Origin: Streptococcaceae bacterium ESL0687
GTDB taxonomy: Bacteria > Bacillota > Bacilli > Lactobacillales > Streptococcaceae
DNA: 64,000 bases
NCBI GenBank assembly: GCA_029392475.1
Contig: CP113940.1
Span: forward strand, 744,001 to 808,000
Reading direction: 5' to 3'
The notes under the pieces were generated by a model. It was not told the DNA's origin, did not search any database, and saw only the letters and a list, made by a program, of their open reading frames with translations. This document shows, one piece after another, positions 56,101-60,550 of this stretch. The stretch's first letter is position 1. Each line of letters begins with the position of its first letter. Position numbers and translations under genes: made by a program.

Positions 56101-56858
56101 TGGTCAATTCCCGTACCAAAGTTAGGTTTAGAACTATCTGATATATAAGAAACTAAAATCGTATCAGCACCTTCCGGTGCATTTTCTAACATAGCATCAG
56201 TCAAAAGAAAAGAGTTATCTCTATCTAATGTTCTACTCTTTTTTTCAATTACGGCTTTAATATCAGCCACTGTCGTACCCCAAGGTACTTCTTTACCCTC
56301 ACCTGTCCATGCAGCGATATCTGTAAGACTTGTAGAACCAACATAGAATTCGTGAATCCGGCGGTAAGGACTAGTTGCTTTAGTGAATTCATAATTTGTT
56401 CCTGAACCCATAAAAAGTGAAACTGAATTATTTACACCTCGTGCATAAATATGGACTTTAGTTTGACCAGCGACATAAGCGTGAACCAAATGACCTGTCA
56501 CTTGGTCAATACGAACATAAACGTTATCAACGGAGTAATCAATTCTTTGCTTTGTATCCTTTGGATCTATGGCAACATCTTTAACCATAGCCAAATCCAC
56601 ATATTTACCGACTAGGGCCTCCTCTTGGTCTGCAAAGGTTACACCCGTAATGGTTCCATCTTTTGAAATAGTTACTACTTCTTTGGAGGTAGTAGCAGCA
56701 CTTGCTTTAATACTTTGTCCTAAAAATAAAGGTGTCTCACCATTAGCTTCCTGGACAGCATCCATTAGTGCGAGTGATGCGAGTCCAATAAAAACCCACT
56801 TCTTCCCATCTTTGTACACTTTATATCGTTCTTTTCTTGCGATTTTATTTATTTTCAT
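32190..56858 (-). CDS. Giant secreted repeat protein (8222 aa), DUF1542/Ebh-like helical repeats, KxYKxGKxW signal
   Basis: One uninterrupted frame of 8222 codons. Residues 13-21 (KVYKDGKKW) match the KxYKxGKxW signal of large Gram-positive surface proteins, with cleavage likely near residue 54. Residues 55-265 are a unique, beta-rich looking domain. After that come helical repeats of about 75-83 residues with LSxxEKxxRxxxIDxA cores, resembling DUF1542/FIVAR-type three-helix modules of Ebh and similar adhesins. From about residue 2050 to 8085 the units are exactly 83 residues and nearly identical. The last residues form one hydrophobic span then KKRRKQ; no LPXTG is present. It is probably an extended cell-surface fibre for adhesion or wall interaction. 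AAGGAAA precedes the ATG. Confidence 0.9.
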   Translation of the reverse strand: MKINKIARKERYKVYKDGKKWVFIGLASLALMDAVQEANGETPLFLGQSIKASAATTSKEVVTISKDGTITGVTFADQEEALVGKYVDLAMVKDVAIDPKDTKQRIDYSVDNVYVRIDQVTGHLVHAYVAGQTKVHIYARGVNNSVSLFMGSGTNYEFTKATSPYRRIHEFYVGSTSLTDIAAWTGEGKEVPWGTTVADIKAVIEKKSRTLDRDNSFLLTDAMLENAPEGADTILVSYISDSSKPNFGTGIDQFYVTPPIQIRSSDQITSEVNAAIQQAKESKAAKETQKKAIADASQSAAASIDSNKAFTSDQKKAAKEAIDNIVKDTLNTIDKHYRATDVNNAGANAIQAIQAAATPAKTIAEQQSEAKQALIDMLNNTKAQIDAEPTLTTAEKTAQKQAADSAASQAIDKIINDDNADDIQNDTTNALSSIKNTYVPSNVSLDDQKTNALSAFKEKYEIDAKKNAIDNDASLTTAEKTAQKQKITDAVATIENQLQNAETADDIESIVNNDDIINQINSAHQKGAKTLEERRTEAKEKIDQAVAALKEKIKNDDSLTNAEQNEQNKKIDAAVKQAKEAIDNGTAQQIEDTVTEVNKEIEGLYIPGEPLSDRKKHAIEAINAAAASEKDTIESSTTVADGTIDQDGQPTASSKTLQEAAIDKIIQDYQEKITDATDPDDVNDFREEAINKIQSLTKTKQENRAAAAKKTQAAIDKITQDPTMTSSEKVSVIDRFKQAYNDYIQAIDKDTDTGTPSSDDTKKFNSGLEYTNSNPSIADQKTNALSSFKENHQIDAKKKAIDNDSELTTAEKTDQKQKIDDAIMALENQLKGAKTADDIQNIINNADIINQIDNAHQASAKPLSQRKIDANKEIDQIAATAKAKIDSDLTLRETEKAVQKKNIDAAVEQAKEAINSGTAQQVEDTVAEASKDIEGLYVPGKALSEQKDEAKSKIDTNVIAAKLKIDSDSTLSDSEKAVQKQAIDKVASEAKESIENAANADLVASIEDTTSDLLNKLVDEKQKARKYLSGQTQEAINTINGKDNLTSSQKADRINQVKEASKKASDSIDSATSVDAINAVTSNGSDFTNALTVAKNTDGMPSVDELKTTATASINKAVADTAAKIDNDSTLSDSDKQAQKQVLDTQAKNILDTINGSPTADDIQTAVDNGVKVIDGLDKTSADKDLADKVQAAHTAINNNSNLSQDEKNERNQAIDNVRKTVQDAINQATSADVINVVIDNADNSLNKIVDAPIKSLADRKKEAKLSVEDQVQKAIDNINNNNALSSKEKTDRINKVKEASKKASDSIDSATNADDINGVTSKESDFNKDLTAATNTDDVPSIDKQKSDAKLAINQVVADIKSKIDADKTLTTAEKTAQKQAADSAASQAIDKITNDDNADDIQNDTTNALTTIKNTYVPSNVSLDDQKTNALSAFKEKYEIDAKKNAIDNDPALTTAEKTAQKKKIVDAVATIENQLKNSETAEDIESIVKNDDIINQINNAHQKGAKTIEERRTEAKEKIDQAVAALKEKIKNDDSLTDAEQGKQNKKIDAAVKQAKEVIDNGTAQQIEDTVSNTIKKITNIYIPGEPLSDRKKHAMEAINAAAASEKDTIESSATVADGTIDQDGQPTASSKTLQEAAIDKIIQDYQEKITDATDPDDVNDFREEAINKIQSLTKTKQENRAAAAKKTQAAIDKITQDPTMTSSEKVSVIDRFKQAYNDYIQAIDKDTDTGTPSSDDTKKFNSGLEYTNSNPSIADQKTNALSSFKENHQIDAKKKAIDNDSELTTAEKTAQKQKIDDAIMALENQLKGAKTADDIQNIINNADIINQIDNAHQASAKPLSQRKIDANKEIDQIAATAKAKIDSDLTLRETEKAVQKKNIDAAVEQAKEAINSGTAQQVEDTVAEASKDIEGLYVPGKALSEQKDEAKSKIDTNVIAAKLKIDSDSTLSDSEKAVQKQAIDKVASEAKESIENAANADLVASIEDTTSDLLNKLVDEKQKARKALSDKVSVAINEINSNNSLSSSEKVDRINKVNEASKKASDSIDSATSADSINDAISTANNDLAAATDTTNVPSVDDQKTTATSNITQAAQVAHDAINSNDSLSQAEKDKRNQAIDKAKESAIDAINKGTSADSINDAISTANNDLAAAIDTTNVPSVDDQKTTATSNITQAAQAAHDAINSNDSLSQAEKDKRNQAIDKAKESAIDAINKGTNADSINNAVSTANNDLAAATDTTNVPSVDELKTTATSNITQAAQAAHDAINSNNSLSQAEKDKRNQAIDKAKESAIDAINTGTNADSINDAISTANNDLATATNTDDVPSVDKQKETAKSNLDQAAHAAHDAINSNDSLSQAEKDKRNQAIDKAKESAIDAINKGTNADSINNAVSTANNDLAAATDTTNVPSVDDQKTTATSNITQAAQAAHDAINSNDSLSQAEKDKRNQAIDKAKESAIDAINKGTNADSINDAISTANNDLATTTNTDNVPSVDDQKTTATSNITQAAQTAHDAINSNNSLSQAEKDKRNQAIDKAKESAIDAINKGTNADSINDAISTANNDLATATNTDDVPSVDKQKETAKSNLDQAAQAAHDAINSNDSLSQAEKDKRNQAIDKAKESAIDAINKGTNADSINDAISTANNDLATATNTDDVPSVDKQKETAKSNLDQAAQAAHDAINSNDSLSQAEKDKRNQAIDKAKEVAQTSIDSATSADSINNAVSTANNDLAAATNTDNVPSVDDQKTTATSNITQAAQAAHDAINSNDSLSQAEKDKRNQAIDKAKESAIDAINKGTNADSINDAISTANNDLAAAIDTTNVPSVGDQKTTATSNITQAAQAAHNAINSNNSLSQAEKDKRNQAIDKAKEVAQTSIDSATNADSINNAVSTANNDLAAATNTDDVPSVDKQKETAKSNLDEAAQAAHDAINSNDSLSQAEKDKRNQSIDKAKEVAQTSIDSATSADSINNAVSTANNDLASATDTTNVPSVDKQKETAKSDIDKTVIVAKDKIDNDSTLSDTEKEAQKQVVDKVANEAKENIQNSTNADQITSAKNDAINKVLGELVDAKKEAHQALSDQTQKAINEINSNNSLSSSEKVDRINKVNEASKKASDSIDSATSADSINDAVSTANNDLAAATNTDDVPSVDKQKETAKSNLDQAAQAAHDAINSNDSLSQAEKDKRNQAIDKAKESAIDAINKGTNADSINDAISTANNDLATATNTDNVPSVDDQKTTATSNITQAAQAAHDAINSNNSLSQAEKDKRNQAIDKAKESAIDAINKGTSADSINDAVSTANNDLAAATNTDDVPSVDKQKETAKSNLDQATQAAHDAINSNDSLSQAEKDKRNQAIDKAKEVAQASIDSATSADSINNTVSTANNDLAAATNTDNVPSVDDQKATATSNINQAAQAAHDAINSNNSLSQAEKDKRNQAIDKAKEVAQTSIDSATSADSINDAISTANNDLATATNTDNVPSVDDQKTTATSNITQAAQAAHDAINSNNSLSQAEKDKRNQAIDKAKESAIDAINKGTSADSINDAVSTANNDLATATNTDNVPSVDDQKTTATSNITQAAQTAHDAINSNNSLSQAEKDKRNQAIDKAKEVAQTSIDSATSADSINNAVSTANNDLAAATDTTNVPSVDDQKTTATSNITQVAQAAHDAINSNNSLSQAEKDKRNQAIDKAKEVAQTSIDSATSADSINNAVSTANNDLAAATNTDNVPSVDKQKETAKSNLDQAAQTAHDAINSNNSLSQAEKDKRNQAIDKAKEVAQTSIDSATSADSINDAISTANNDLATATNTDNVPSVDDQKTTATSNITQAAQTAHNAINSNNSLSQAEKDKRNQAIDKAKEVAQTSIDSATSVDSINDAVSTANNDLATATNTDNVPSVDKQKETAKSNLDQAAQAAHDAINSNDSLSQAEKDKRNQAIDKAKEVAQTSIDSATSADSINDAISTANNDLAAATDTTNVPSVDDQKTTATSNITQAAQAAHDAINSNNSLSQAEKDKRNQAIDKAKESAIDAINKGTSADSINDAISTANNDLAAATDTTNVPSVDDQKTTATSNITQAAQAAHNAINSNNSLSQAEKDKRNQAIDKAKESAIDAINKGTSADSINDAVSTANNDLATATDTTNVPSVDRQKETAKSNLDQATQAAHDAINSNDSLSQAEKDKRNQSIDKAKEVAQAAIDSATNADSINNAVSTANNDLAAATDTTNVPSVDDQKATATSNINQVAQAAHDAINSNNSLSQAEKDKRNQAIDKAKESAIDAINKGTNADAINDAISTANNDLAAATDTTNVPSVDDQKTTATSNITQAAQAAHDAINSNNSLSQAEKDKRNQAIDKAKEVAQTSIDSATSADSINDAISTANNDLAAATDTTNVPSVDDQKTTATSNITQAAQAAHDAINSNNSLSQAEKDKRNQAIDKAKEVAQTSIDSATSADSINNAVSTANNDLAAATDTTNVPSVDDQKTTATSNITQVAQAAHDAINSNNSLSQAEKDKRNQAIDKAKEVAQTSIDSATSADSINNAVSTANNDLATATNTDNVPSVDKQKETAKSNLDQAAQTAHDAINSNNSLSQAEKDKRNQAIDKAKEVAQTSIDSATSADSINDAISTANNDLATATNTDNVPSVDDQKTTATSNITQAAQTAHNAINSNNSLSQAEKDKRNQAIDKAKEVAQTSIDSATSVDSINDAVSTANNDLATATNTDNVPSVDKQKETAKSNLDEAAQAAHDAINSNDSLSQAEKDKRNQSIDKAKEVAQTSIDSATSADSINNAVSTANNDLASATDTTNVPSVDKQKETAKSDIDKTVIVAKDKIDNDSTLSDTEKEAQKQVVDKVANEAKENIQNSTNAHQITSAKNDAINKVLGELVDAKKEAHQALSDQTQKAINEINSNNSLSSSEKVDRINKVNEASKKASDSIDSATSADSINDAVSTANNDLAAATNTDDVPSVDDQKTTAKSNLDQAAQAAHDAINSNDSLSQAEKDKRNQAIDKAKESAIDAINKGTNADSINDAISTANNDLATATNTDNVPSVDDQKTTATSNITQAAQAAHDAINSNNSLSQAEKDKRNQAIDKAKESAIDAINKGTSADSINDAVSTANNDLAAATNTDDVPSVDKQKETAKSNLDQATQAAHDAINSNDSLSQAEKDKRNQAIDKAKEVAQTSIDSATSADSINNTVSTANNDLAAATDTTNVPSVDDQKATATSNINQAAQAAHDAINSNNSLIQAEKDKRNQAIDKAKESAIDAINKGTNADSINNAVSTANNDLATATNTDNVPSVDDQKTTATSNITQVAQAAHDAINSNNSLSQAEKDKRNQAIDKAKEVAQTSIDSATSADSINNAVSTVNNDLATATNTDNVPSVDDQKTTATSNITQAAQAAHDAINSNNSLSQAEKDKRNQAIDKAKEVAQTSIDSATSADSINDAISTANNDLAAATNTDNVPSVDDQKTTATSNITQAAQTAHDAINSNDSLSQAEKDKRNQAIDKAKEVAQTSIDSATSADSINDAVSTANNDLATATNTDNVPSVDKQKETAKSNLDQAAQTAHDAINSNDSLSQAEKDKRNQAIDKAKEVAQTSIDSATSADSINDAISTANNDLAAATDTTNVPSVDDQKTTATSNITQAAQAAHDAINSNNSLSQAEKDKRNQAIDKAKESAIDAINKGTSADSINDAISTANNDLAAATDTTNVPSVDDQKTTATSNITQAAQAAHNAINSNNSLSQAEKDKRNQAIDKAKEVAQAAIDSATNADSINNAVSTANNDLAAATDTTNVPSVDDQKATATSNINQVAQAAHDAINSNNSLSQAEKDKRNQAIDKAKESAIDAINKGTNADAINDAISTANNDLAAAIDTTNVPSVDDQKTTATSNITQAAQAAHDAINSNNSLSQAEKDKRNQAIDKAKEVAQTAIDSATNADSINNAVSTANNDLAAATNTDDVPSVDKQKETAKSNLAQAAQAAHDAINSNDSLSQAEKDKRNQAIDKAKEVAQTAIDSATNADSINNAVSTANNDLATATNTDNVPSVDDQKETAKSNLAQAAQAAHDAINSNNSLSQAEKDKRNQAIDKAKEVAQTSIDSATSADSINNAISTANNDLATATNTDDVPSVDKQKETAKSNLDQAAQAAHDAINSNDSLSQAEKDKRNQAIDKAKEVAQTSIDSATSADSINNAVSTANNDLATATNTDNVPSVDDQKTTATSNITQAAQTAHNAINSNNSLSQAEKDKRNQAIDKAKEVAQTSIDSATNADSINNAVSTANNDLAAATNTDDVPSVDKQKETAKSNLDQAAQAAHDAINSNDSLSQAEKDKRNQSIDKAKEVAQTSIDSATSADSINNAVSTANNDLASATDTTNVPSVDKQKETAKSDIDKTVIVAKDKIDNDSTLSDTEKEAQKQVVDKVANEAKENIQNSTNAHQITSAKNDAINKVLGELVDAKKEAHQALSDQTQKAINEINSNNSLSSSEKVDRINKVNEASKKASDSIDSATSADSINDAVSTANNDLAAATNTDDVPSVDKQKETAKSNLDQAAQAAHDAINSNNSLSQAEKDKRNQAIDKAKEVAQTSIDSATSADSINDAISTANNDLATATNTDNVPSVDDQKTTATSNITQAAQAAHDAINSNNSLSQAEKDKRNQAIDKAKESAIDAINKGTNADSINDAVSTANNDLASATDTTNVPSVDDQKTTATSNITQAAQAAHDAINSNNSLSQAEKDKRNQAIDKAKESAIDAINKGTNADSINNAVSTANNDLATATNTDDVPSVDKQKETAKSNLDQAAHAAHDAINSNNSLSQAEKDKRNQAIDKAKESAIDAINKGTNADSINDAISTANNDLATATNTDDVPSVDKQKETAKSNLDQAAQAAHDAINSNNSLSQAEKDKRNQAIDKAKESAIDAINKGTNADSINDAISTANNDLATATNTDNVPSVDDQKTTATSNITQAAQAAHDAINSNNSLSQAEKDKRNQAIDKAKEVAQTSIDSATSADSINDAVSTANNDLATATNTDNVPSVDDQKTTATSNITQVAQAAHDAINSNNSLSQAEKDKRNQAIDKAKEVAQAAIDSATNADSINNAVSTANNDLAAATNTDDVPSVDKQKETAKSNLAQAAQAAHDAINSNNSLSQAEKDKRNQAIDKAKESAIDAINKGTSADSINDAISTANNDLATATNTDDVPSVDRQKETAKSNLAQATQAAHDAINSNNSLSQAEKDKRNQAIDKAKEVAQTSIDSATSADSINDAVSTANNDLATATNTDDVPSVDRQKETAKSNLDQATQAAHDAINSNNSLSQAEKDKRNQAIDKAKEVAQTSIDSATSADSINNAVSTANNDLASATDTTNVPSVDDQKTTATSNITQAAQAAHDAINSNDSLSQAEKDKRNQAIDKAKESAIDAINKGTNADAINDAISTANNDLAAATDTTNVPSVDDQKTTAKSNLDQAAQAAHNAINSNNSLSQAEKDKRNQAIDKAKEVAQAAIDSATNADSINNAVSTANNDLAAATNTDDVPSVDKQKETAKSNLDQAAQAAHDAINSNDSLSQAEKDKRNQAIDKAKEVAQTAIDSATNADSINNAVSTANNDLATATNTDNVPSVDKQKETAKSNLAQAAQAAHDAINSNNSLSQAEKDKRNQAIDKAKEVAQTAIDSATNADVINNAVSTANNDLATATNTDNVPSVDDQKETAKSNLAQAAQAAHDAINSNNSLSQAEKDKRNQSIDKAKEVAQTSIDSATSADSINNAVSTANNDLASATDTTNVPSVDKQKETAKSNLDQATQAAHDAINSNNSLSQAEKDKRNQAIDKAKEVAIDAINKGTNADSINNAVSTANNDLATATNTDNVPSVDDQKTTATSNITQVAQAAHDAINSNNSLSQAEKDKRNQAIDKAKEVAQTSIDSATSADSINNAVSTVNNDLATATNTDNVPSVDDQKTTATSNITQAAQAAHDAINSNNSLSQAEKDKRNQAIDKAKESAIDAIKHAKSADVIDVVINNANNALNKATDITNVPSIDDQKAVANASIIQAAQTAHNAINSNDSLSQAEKDKRNQEIDDAKNAAHDAIKHAKNADDINAVINSASNFNKKLVKAQDLSNIKTLDSQKITAITTINQITQTIKAAINQNSDLSDSEKVAQQQIVDKVIDSVKENIQNATNAEQIQTAINVADTEMQKGFDTEVYLAGLTGLIFGLLGFLGFSKKRRKQ
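37467..37691 (-). repeat. Variant 225-bp (75-codon) unit, copy 1
   Basis: Encodes DIDKTVIVAKDKIDNDST through KVLGELVDAKKEAHQ. It breaks the 249-bp rhythm and is followed by an atypical 83-codon unit starting ALSDQTQKAINEINSNN. Copies 2 and 3 lie 4707 and then 5454 bases higher. Confidence 0.85.
42174..42398 (-). repeat. Variant 225-bp (75-codon) unit, copy 2
   Basis: Appears identical by eye to copy 1 over the unit (both encode STNAHQ), and the surrounding 250 bases match as well. The whole neighbourhood seems to have been duplicated as a block. Confidence 0.85.
47628..47852 (-). repeat. Variant 225-bp (75-codon) unit, copy 3
   Basis: Same unit as copies 1 and 2, differing by a short change that gives STNADQ instead of STNAHQ. 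It is the copy nearest the N-terminal side. Confidence 0.85.
50845..52106 (-). repeat. Internal segmental duplication, downstream copy
   Basis: Matches 53785-55046 at a constant offset of 2940 bases (980 codons) with about six differences in 1262 bases by eye; weaker similarity continues to about 52760. It encodes degenerate repeats including SLTKTKQENRAAAAKKTQ. Confidence 0.9.
53785..55046 (-). repeat. Internal segmental duplication, upstream copy
   Basis: Partner of 50845-52106 (residues about 605-1025 of the protein). Sequence beyond both ends of the block is diverged, so the near-identical part is either younger or recently converted. Confidence 0.9.
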
Positions 56859-56884
56859 TGATTTATTTATTTCCTTTCGTTTAA

Positions 56885-56966
56885 TATACCAATCAATAAA
56901 TGATTAATTAATTTCTCCATTGTATCACAAAAAGCACTAATTTTTAAAGGTATTTTTTCTAATTTT
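56885..56966. repeat. Promoter-region repeat, gene-proximal copy
   Basis: TATACCAATCAATAAATGAT, then TATCACAAAAAGCACT, TTTTTAAAGG and TCTAATTTTTA parallel the blocks at 57069-57156 in the same order and spacing, roughly three quarters identical. It contains the likely promoter of the giant gene. Confidence 0.6.
56919..56947 (-). promoter_or_regulatory. Likely promoter of the giant gene
   Basis: Extended -10 TGATACAAT (hexamer 56919-56924) on the minus strand with TTAAAA (56942-56947) 17 bases upstream. It lies 61 bases before the giant gene's ATG. Confidence 0.5.
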
Positions 56967-57068
56967 TATTACCCTATTTGGTTATACATAAAGAATGTAT
57001 AACTAAAATATTATAATTTATTTTTTATAATATATAATTTTTGTGATTTAATTATATCTACATAATTG
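56967..57068. other. AT-rich spacer between the two promoter-region repeats
   Basis: About 100 bases, almost pure A and T, with TATAATATATAAT-like runs but no open frame or stable GC hairpin. It may contribute DNA bending or UP-element function to the giant gene's promoter; nothing more can be said. Confidence 0.4.
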
Positions 57069-57079
57069 GTATACCAATT
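57064..57079. promoter_or_regulatory. Perfect 16-bp palindrome upstream of the giant gene
   Basis: AATTGGTATACCAATT. It shares the half-site ATTGGT/ACCAAT with the nagB operator but with two bases less between halves. In the gene-proximal repeat copy only one half (ATTGGTATA) is kept. It could be an operator for a GntR-like or other dimeric regulator. Confidence 0.45.
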
Positions 57080-57156
57080 AATAAATTATTGATTAATTTT
57101 TTCGTTATACCACAAAAACCACTGATCTTTAAAATATAATTTCTAATTTTAACTAT
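57069..57156. repeat. Promoter-region repeat, distal copy
   Basis: Second, diverged copy of the 56885-56966 block, about 184 bases further upstream. It keeps a promoter-like pattern on the minus strand (TTAAAG, 17 bases, TATAAC). Confidence 0.6.
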
Positions 57157-57189
57157 CATTATCTTTACGTATATCCAAACAAAATAAAA

Positions 57190-57209
57190 AAGAGAGCTTA
57201 CGCTCTCTT
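57190..57209 (-). terminator. Terminator of pepV
   Basis: AAGAGAGC, TTAC loop, GCTCTCTT, followed on the minus strand by TTTTTTATTTT, nine bases after the pepV stop. Confidence 0.85.
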
Positions 57210-57217
57210 CTTCATTC

Positions 57218-58627
57218 TTATTTAATTAATTCATAAATTGCTTCAGCATAAATAGCTGCGGCACGTTCAACATAGTCAACTGGCATGAATTCGTTGGCTT
57301 GGTGCATTGTGTCAGTATAGCCTGGGAATTGTGCTCCGAAGGCAACTCCGCGGTCTAAAAGACGACCGAATGTTCCACCACCGATGATTTGCTCGTATCC
57401 TTTTTCACCAGTGTGTTTTTCGTAGACATCAAGAAGAGTCTTAACTAGTGGATCATCCATAGGAACATAGTGAGGTAGATGTCCGTGGCTAGCCTTAGTT
57501 ACACTTGCAACTCCTTCAATCTTCTCAAGTTCAGCCTTGATTGTATCTTCATCAGTTCCTTTAGGGTAACGGAAGTTTAAAGCAATTGTGTTGTCATCTG
57601 AGTTTTCGTCAAACTTGAAGACACCAGCATTCATTGAAAGAGCACCCATTTTCTCATCAGTGTGGGCAACTCCAAGTTTTTCACCAGCGTGATCTTCAAA
57701 AAGAATTTGACCAGCTGTAACTAAATAAGCTTTTGCAGCTCCACCAAAGTCAAGATCCATTAGGAAGTGAGCAAGGTAAGTTGCACCATTTACTCCAGTT
57801 TGAGGGCTTGCACCGTGGGCTGATTTACCTGTAACAGTGATTTGGTATTCATTGTTGCCAAGATTAGTGATTTCACCAGTTACCTTCTTAGCTGCTTTAA
57901 AAGCGTCGAAGTCAGCTGTTAGTTTGTCAAGGGAAGTATCACCTGAGAAGACTGCAGTTGCGCTTTCTGGAACCATGTTTTCACGAAGTCCACCCTTGAA
58001 GCTATGAAGTGTGAATGTTCCACCTTGGCTGTTGTTGAAGTGTAGGTACTCAGTGATGTTTCCTTTTTCACCATTGATGATTGGGAACTCAGCATCTGGA
58101 GAGAATCCAAAGTCAGGTTTTGGCACACCAACGTGTTCAAAGTAGTAATCCATGTCGCCCCATCCTGATTCTTCGTCAGTTCCGATTACGAAACGAACTT
58201 TTTTAGATACAGGAAGACCAAGTTCTTTGATTGTTTTAAGGGCATAGTAACAAGCTACTGTAGGACCCTTATCATCACTTGATCCACGCGCATAGATTTT
58301 ACCATCGCGAATTTCTGGCTCGTATGGGTTTGAATCCCAACCAAATCCAGCAGGAACCACGTCCATGTGAGCGAAGATTCCTAGAACTTCTTCACCGTCA
58401 CCATATTCAAAGTGACCTGCGTAGTTGTCCACATTTTTAGTAGCAAAACCGTCGCGTTCAGCAATTTCAAGCATTTTATCTAGAGCCTCAACTGGACCAG
58501 GTCCAAATGGTGCCTCTTTAGTTGCTTTTGAATCATCACGTTCAGAGTTGATGCGTAGAAGTGTAAATAAGTCTTCAAGCATATCATCTTTACGTTTTGC
58601 AATTTCTTCATTGAAGTTAATTGTCAT
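57218..58627 (-). CDS. pepV: Dipeptidase PepV (M20 family)
   Basis: A 469-residue zinc dipeptidase of the PepV type, which splits dipeptides taken up or released in the cytosol. Metal-site motifs are [31 protein letters not shown] and the late GGGTFGRLL with FGAQFPG. The ATG at 58627 is preceded by AAAGGAGACAAAAG and overlaps the uvrC stop by 11 bases; an in-frame start at 58648 would swallow that site. Length agrees with lactococcal and lactobacillar PepV (about 470). Confidence 0.94.
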   Translation of the reverse strand: MTINFNEEIAKRKDDMLEDLFTLLRINSERDDSKATKEAPFGPGPVEALDKMLEIAERDGFATKNVDNYAGHFEYGDGEEVLGIFAHMDVVPAGFGWDSNPYEPEIRDGKIYARGSSDDKGPTVACYYALKTIKELGLPVSKKVRFVIGTDEESGWGDMDYYFEHVGVPKPDFGFSPDAEFPIINGEKGNITEYLHFNNSQGGTFTLHSFKGGLRENMVPESATAVFSGDTSLDKLTADFDAFKAAKKVTGEITNLGNNEYQITVTGKSAHGASPQTGVNGATYLAHFLMDLDFGGAAKAYLVTAGQILFEDHAGEKLGVAHTDEKMGALSMNAGVFKFDENSDDNTIALNFRYPKGTDEDTIKAELEKIEGVASVTKASHGHLPHYVPMDDPLVKTLLDVYEKHTGEKGYEQIIGGGTFGRLLDRGVAFGAQFPGYTDTMHQANEFMPVDYVERAAAIYAEAIYELIK

Positions 58628-60428
58628 CTTTTGTCTCCTTTTTGTCATTAGTTTTTTTATTATTTAAAACATGAGATATTTCTTCAGCCACTTTCATGGG
58701 AATTCCTATATCATGGATTTCATAAACACTAGCACTTTGTATGTTTTTTATACTTTTAAATTCTTTAAGTAAAAGTTTTTTCCTTTTGGGTCCAAGACCT
58801 GCTATACCGTCAAGTTTTGAAGCAAAACTATTCTTGCTACGAAGCTCCCGGTGAAAAGTTATAGCAAAACGGTGGACCTCGTCCTGGATTCTTTGCAGTA
58901 AAAAGAATTCCTCACTTTTACGGCTAAGGGGAATGACCTCTAAAGGGTCACCAAATAAAATATCATGGGTTTGGTGGCGGTCATTTTTAGCAAGGCCTGC
59001 AATTGGAATATCAAGCCCTAGTTTATCATAGAGGATACTTCTAGCCGCATTAACCTGGCCTTCTCCCCCGTCCATTACAATAAGATCTGGCAAGGGAAGA
59101 TTTTCTCTAATAACCCTTGAATAACGCCGTTCAATAACTTCCCTCATACTGGCATAATCATCAGGACCTGTTACCGTCTTAATCTTATACTTGCGGTACT
59201 CCTTTTTATTGGGCTTTCCGTTTTCAAAAACAACCATAGCAGAAACAGGACTAGTCCCCATAATATTTGAGTTGTCAAAGGCTTCAATTCGCACAGGTGT
59301 CGGAATCTCCAAAAGATTTCCTAAATTTTCAATAGCACCCTGCGTTTTTTCAACATGCCTTTCCAAAAGGTCAAATTTTTGCTTGAGGCTTACCTCAGCA
59401 TTCTTAATGGCCAGACTAACCAGCCGCTTCTTTTCTCCCCTTTGAGGTTGAACTACTGAAGTTTGCGTCAGAACTTTAACACTTTCTAAGTCAATATCAT
59501 GCGGGATGAAAATTTCCTTGGGTACAAAATGCTCCTCCTCCTGATAAAACTGACCGATATAGGTCAAAAAGTCTTCGTCAGGATCATTATAGTAGGGAAA
59601 CAGATTTACATTTCGCTCAATAAGTTTACCCTGCCTGATAAAAAATACTTGGACACACATCCAACCATTTAAAACAGCGTAACCAAAAACATCCCGGTCC
59701 TTGAGATCATGATTGATCACCCTTTGTTTGGTTCTCAAAACACCAATTGATTTGATTAAATCCCTATATTCAGCAGCCTTCTCAAATTCCATCCGACTAG
59801 CAAAGGTATTCATCTTCTCTTGAAGCTCGTCGACTATTTTGTCGTCGTCTCCTTTTAAGAACTGGCTAATCTCCTCTGACATATCCTTATAGGCATTAGG
59901 ATCAATGTCAAAAACACAGGGGGCAAGGCACTGATTAATATGATAGTAAAGACATACCTTATTGGGTAAAGTATTACATTTTCTTAAAGGAAAAATCCTA
60001 TCTAACAGTCCTTTTATTTCATTAGCTGCCTTGACATCTGGATAGGGGCCAAAGTATTTGGCATTGTCCTTTTTAACCTGCCTGGTAATTAAAAGTCTTG
60101 GGAACTTTTCATTAGTAATTTTGATAAAGGGATAACTTTTGTCATCCTTAAGCATTATATTGTATTTAGGTTTATTTTCCTGAATCAAATTGATTTCCAA
60201 AAGAAGGGCTTCAATATTACTTTCAGTTACAATAAACTCAAAATCTACAATTTCAGAAACCAGACGTTCAGTTTTGGTATCATGACTTCCCCTAAAATAA
60301 GAACGAACACGGTTTCTTAAATTTTTTGCCTTACCGACATAAATTATCTGCCCATGTTTGTCCTTGTGGATATAACATCCCGGACTATTAGGTAATAATT
60401 CAAGTTTTGCCTTTATAGTTGAATTCAT
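58617..60428 (-). CDS. uvrC: Excinuclease ABC subunit C
   Basis: A 603-residue nucleotide-excision-repair nuclease. It has the N-terminal GIY-YIG domain ([21 protein letters not shown]), a UVR motif around [16 protein letters not shown], the RNase-H-like endonuclease domain with [11 protein letters not shown] and [15 protein letters not shown], and C-terminal helix-hairpin-helix motifs ([17 protein letters not shown]). With UvrAB it makes both incisions around damage. The start has GAGGTGG upstream. pepV overlaps its end. Confidence 0.96.
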   Translation of the reverse strand: MNSTIKAKLELLPNSPGCYIHKDKHGQIIYVGKAKNLRNRVRSYFRGSHDTKTERLVSEIVDFEFIVTESNIEALLLEINLIQENKPKYNIMLKDDKSYPFIKITNEKFPRLLITRQVKKDNAKYFGPYPDVKAANEIKGLLDRIFPLRKCNTLPNKVCLYYHINQCLAPCVFDIDPNAYKDMSEEISQFLKGDDDKIVDELQEKMNTFASRMEFEKAAEYRDLIKSIGVLRTKQRVINHDLKDRDVFGYAVLNGWMCVQVFFIRQGKLIERNVNLFPYYNDPDEDFLTYIGQFYQEEEHFVPKEIFIPHDIDLESVKVLTQTSVVQPQRGEKKRLVSLAIKNAEVSLKQKFDLLERHVEKTQGAIENLGNLLEIPTPVRIEAFDNSNIMGTSPVSAMVVFENGKPNKKEYRKYKIKTVTGPDDYASMREVIERRYSRVIRENLPLPDLIVMDGGEGQVNAARSILYDKLGLDIPIAGLAKNDRHQTHDILFGDPLEVIPLSRKSEEFFLLQRIQDEVHRFAITFHRELRSKNSFASKLDGIAGLGPKRKKLLLKEFKSIKNIQSASVYEIHDIGIPMKVAEEISHVLNNKKTNDKKETKDDN

Positions 60429-60446
60429 AAAAGTCCACCTCTGAGG

Positions 60447-60494
60447 TTAAATACCATTGATTTCTTTAATACGTCTATCAGCCAATACAGCCAT
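60447..60494 (-). other. Possible 15-codon upstream ORF before uvrC
   Basis: ATG at 60494, reading MAVLADRRIKEINGI and a TAA at 60447, 18 bases before uvrC. A short AGGG lies just before it, too close for an ideal ribosome binding site. The flanking sequences repeat AACCTCAG. It may be a leader peptide or chance; the sequence also resembles the start of dCTP deaminases, so it could be a remnant. Confidence 0.25.
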
Positions 60495-60550
60495 AACCCT
60501 GAGGTTATACAGTCTATTCTACCACAAATTGCTCTCTCATAAAATAATAA

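Noticed and set aside
32190-56858. Assembly artefact as the explanation of the repeat array
   Set aside because: Cannot be excluded for copy number, but the frame is intact, the unit mosaics differ, and the ends have proper signal, anchor, promoter and terminator, so a real repeat gene is the better reading.
57064-57079. Calling the palindrome upstream of the giant gene a NagR site
   Set aside because: Half-sites match but the central spacing is two bases shorter than at nagB, so a different or relaxed regulator is as likely.
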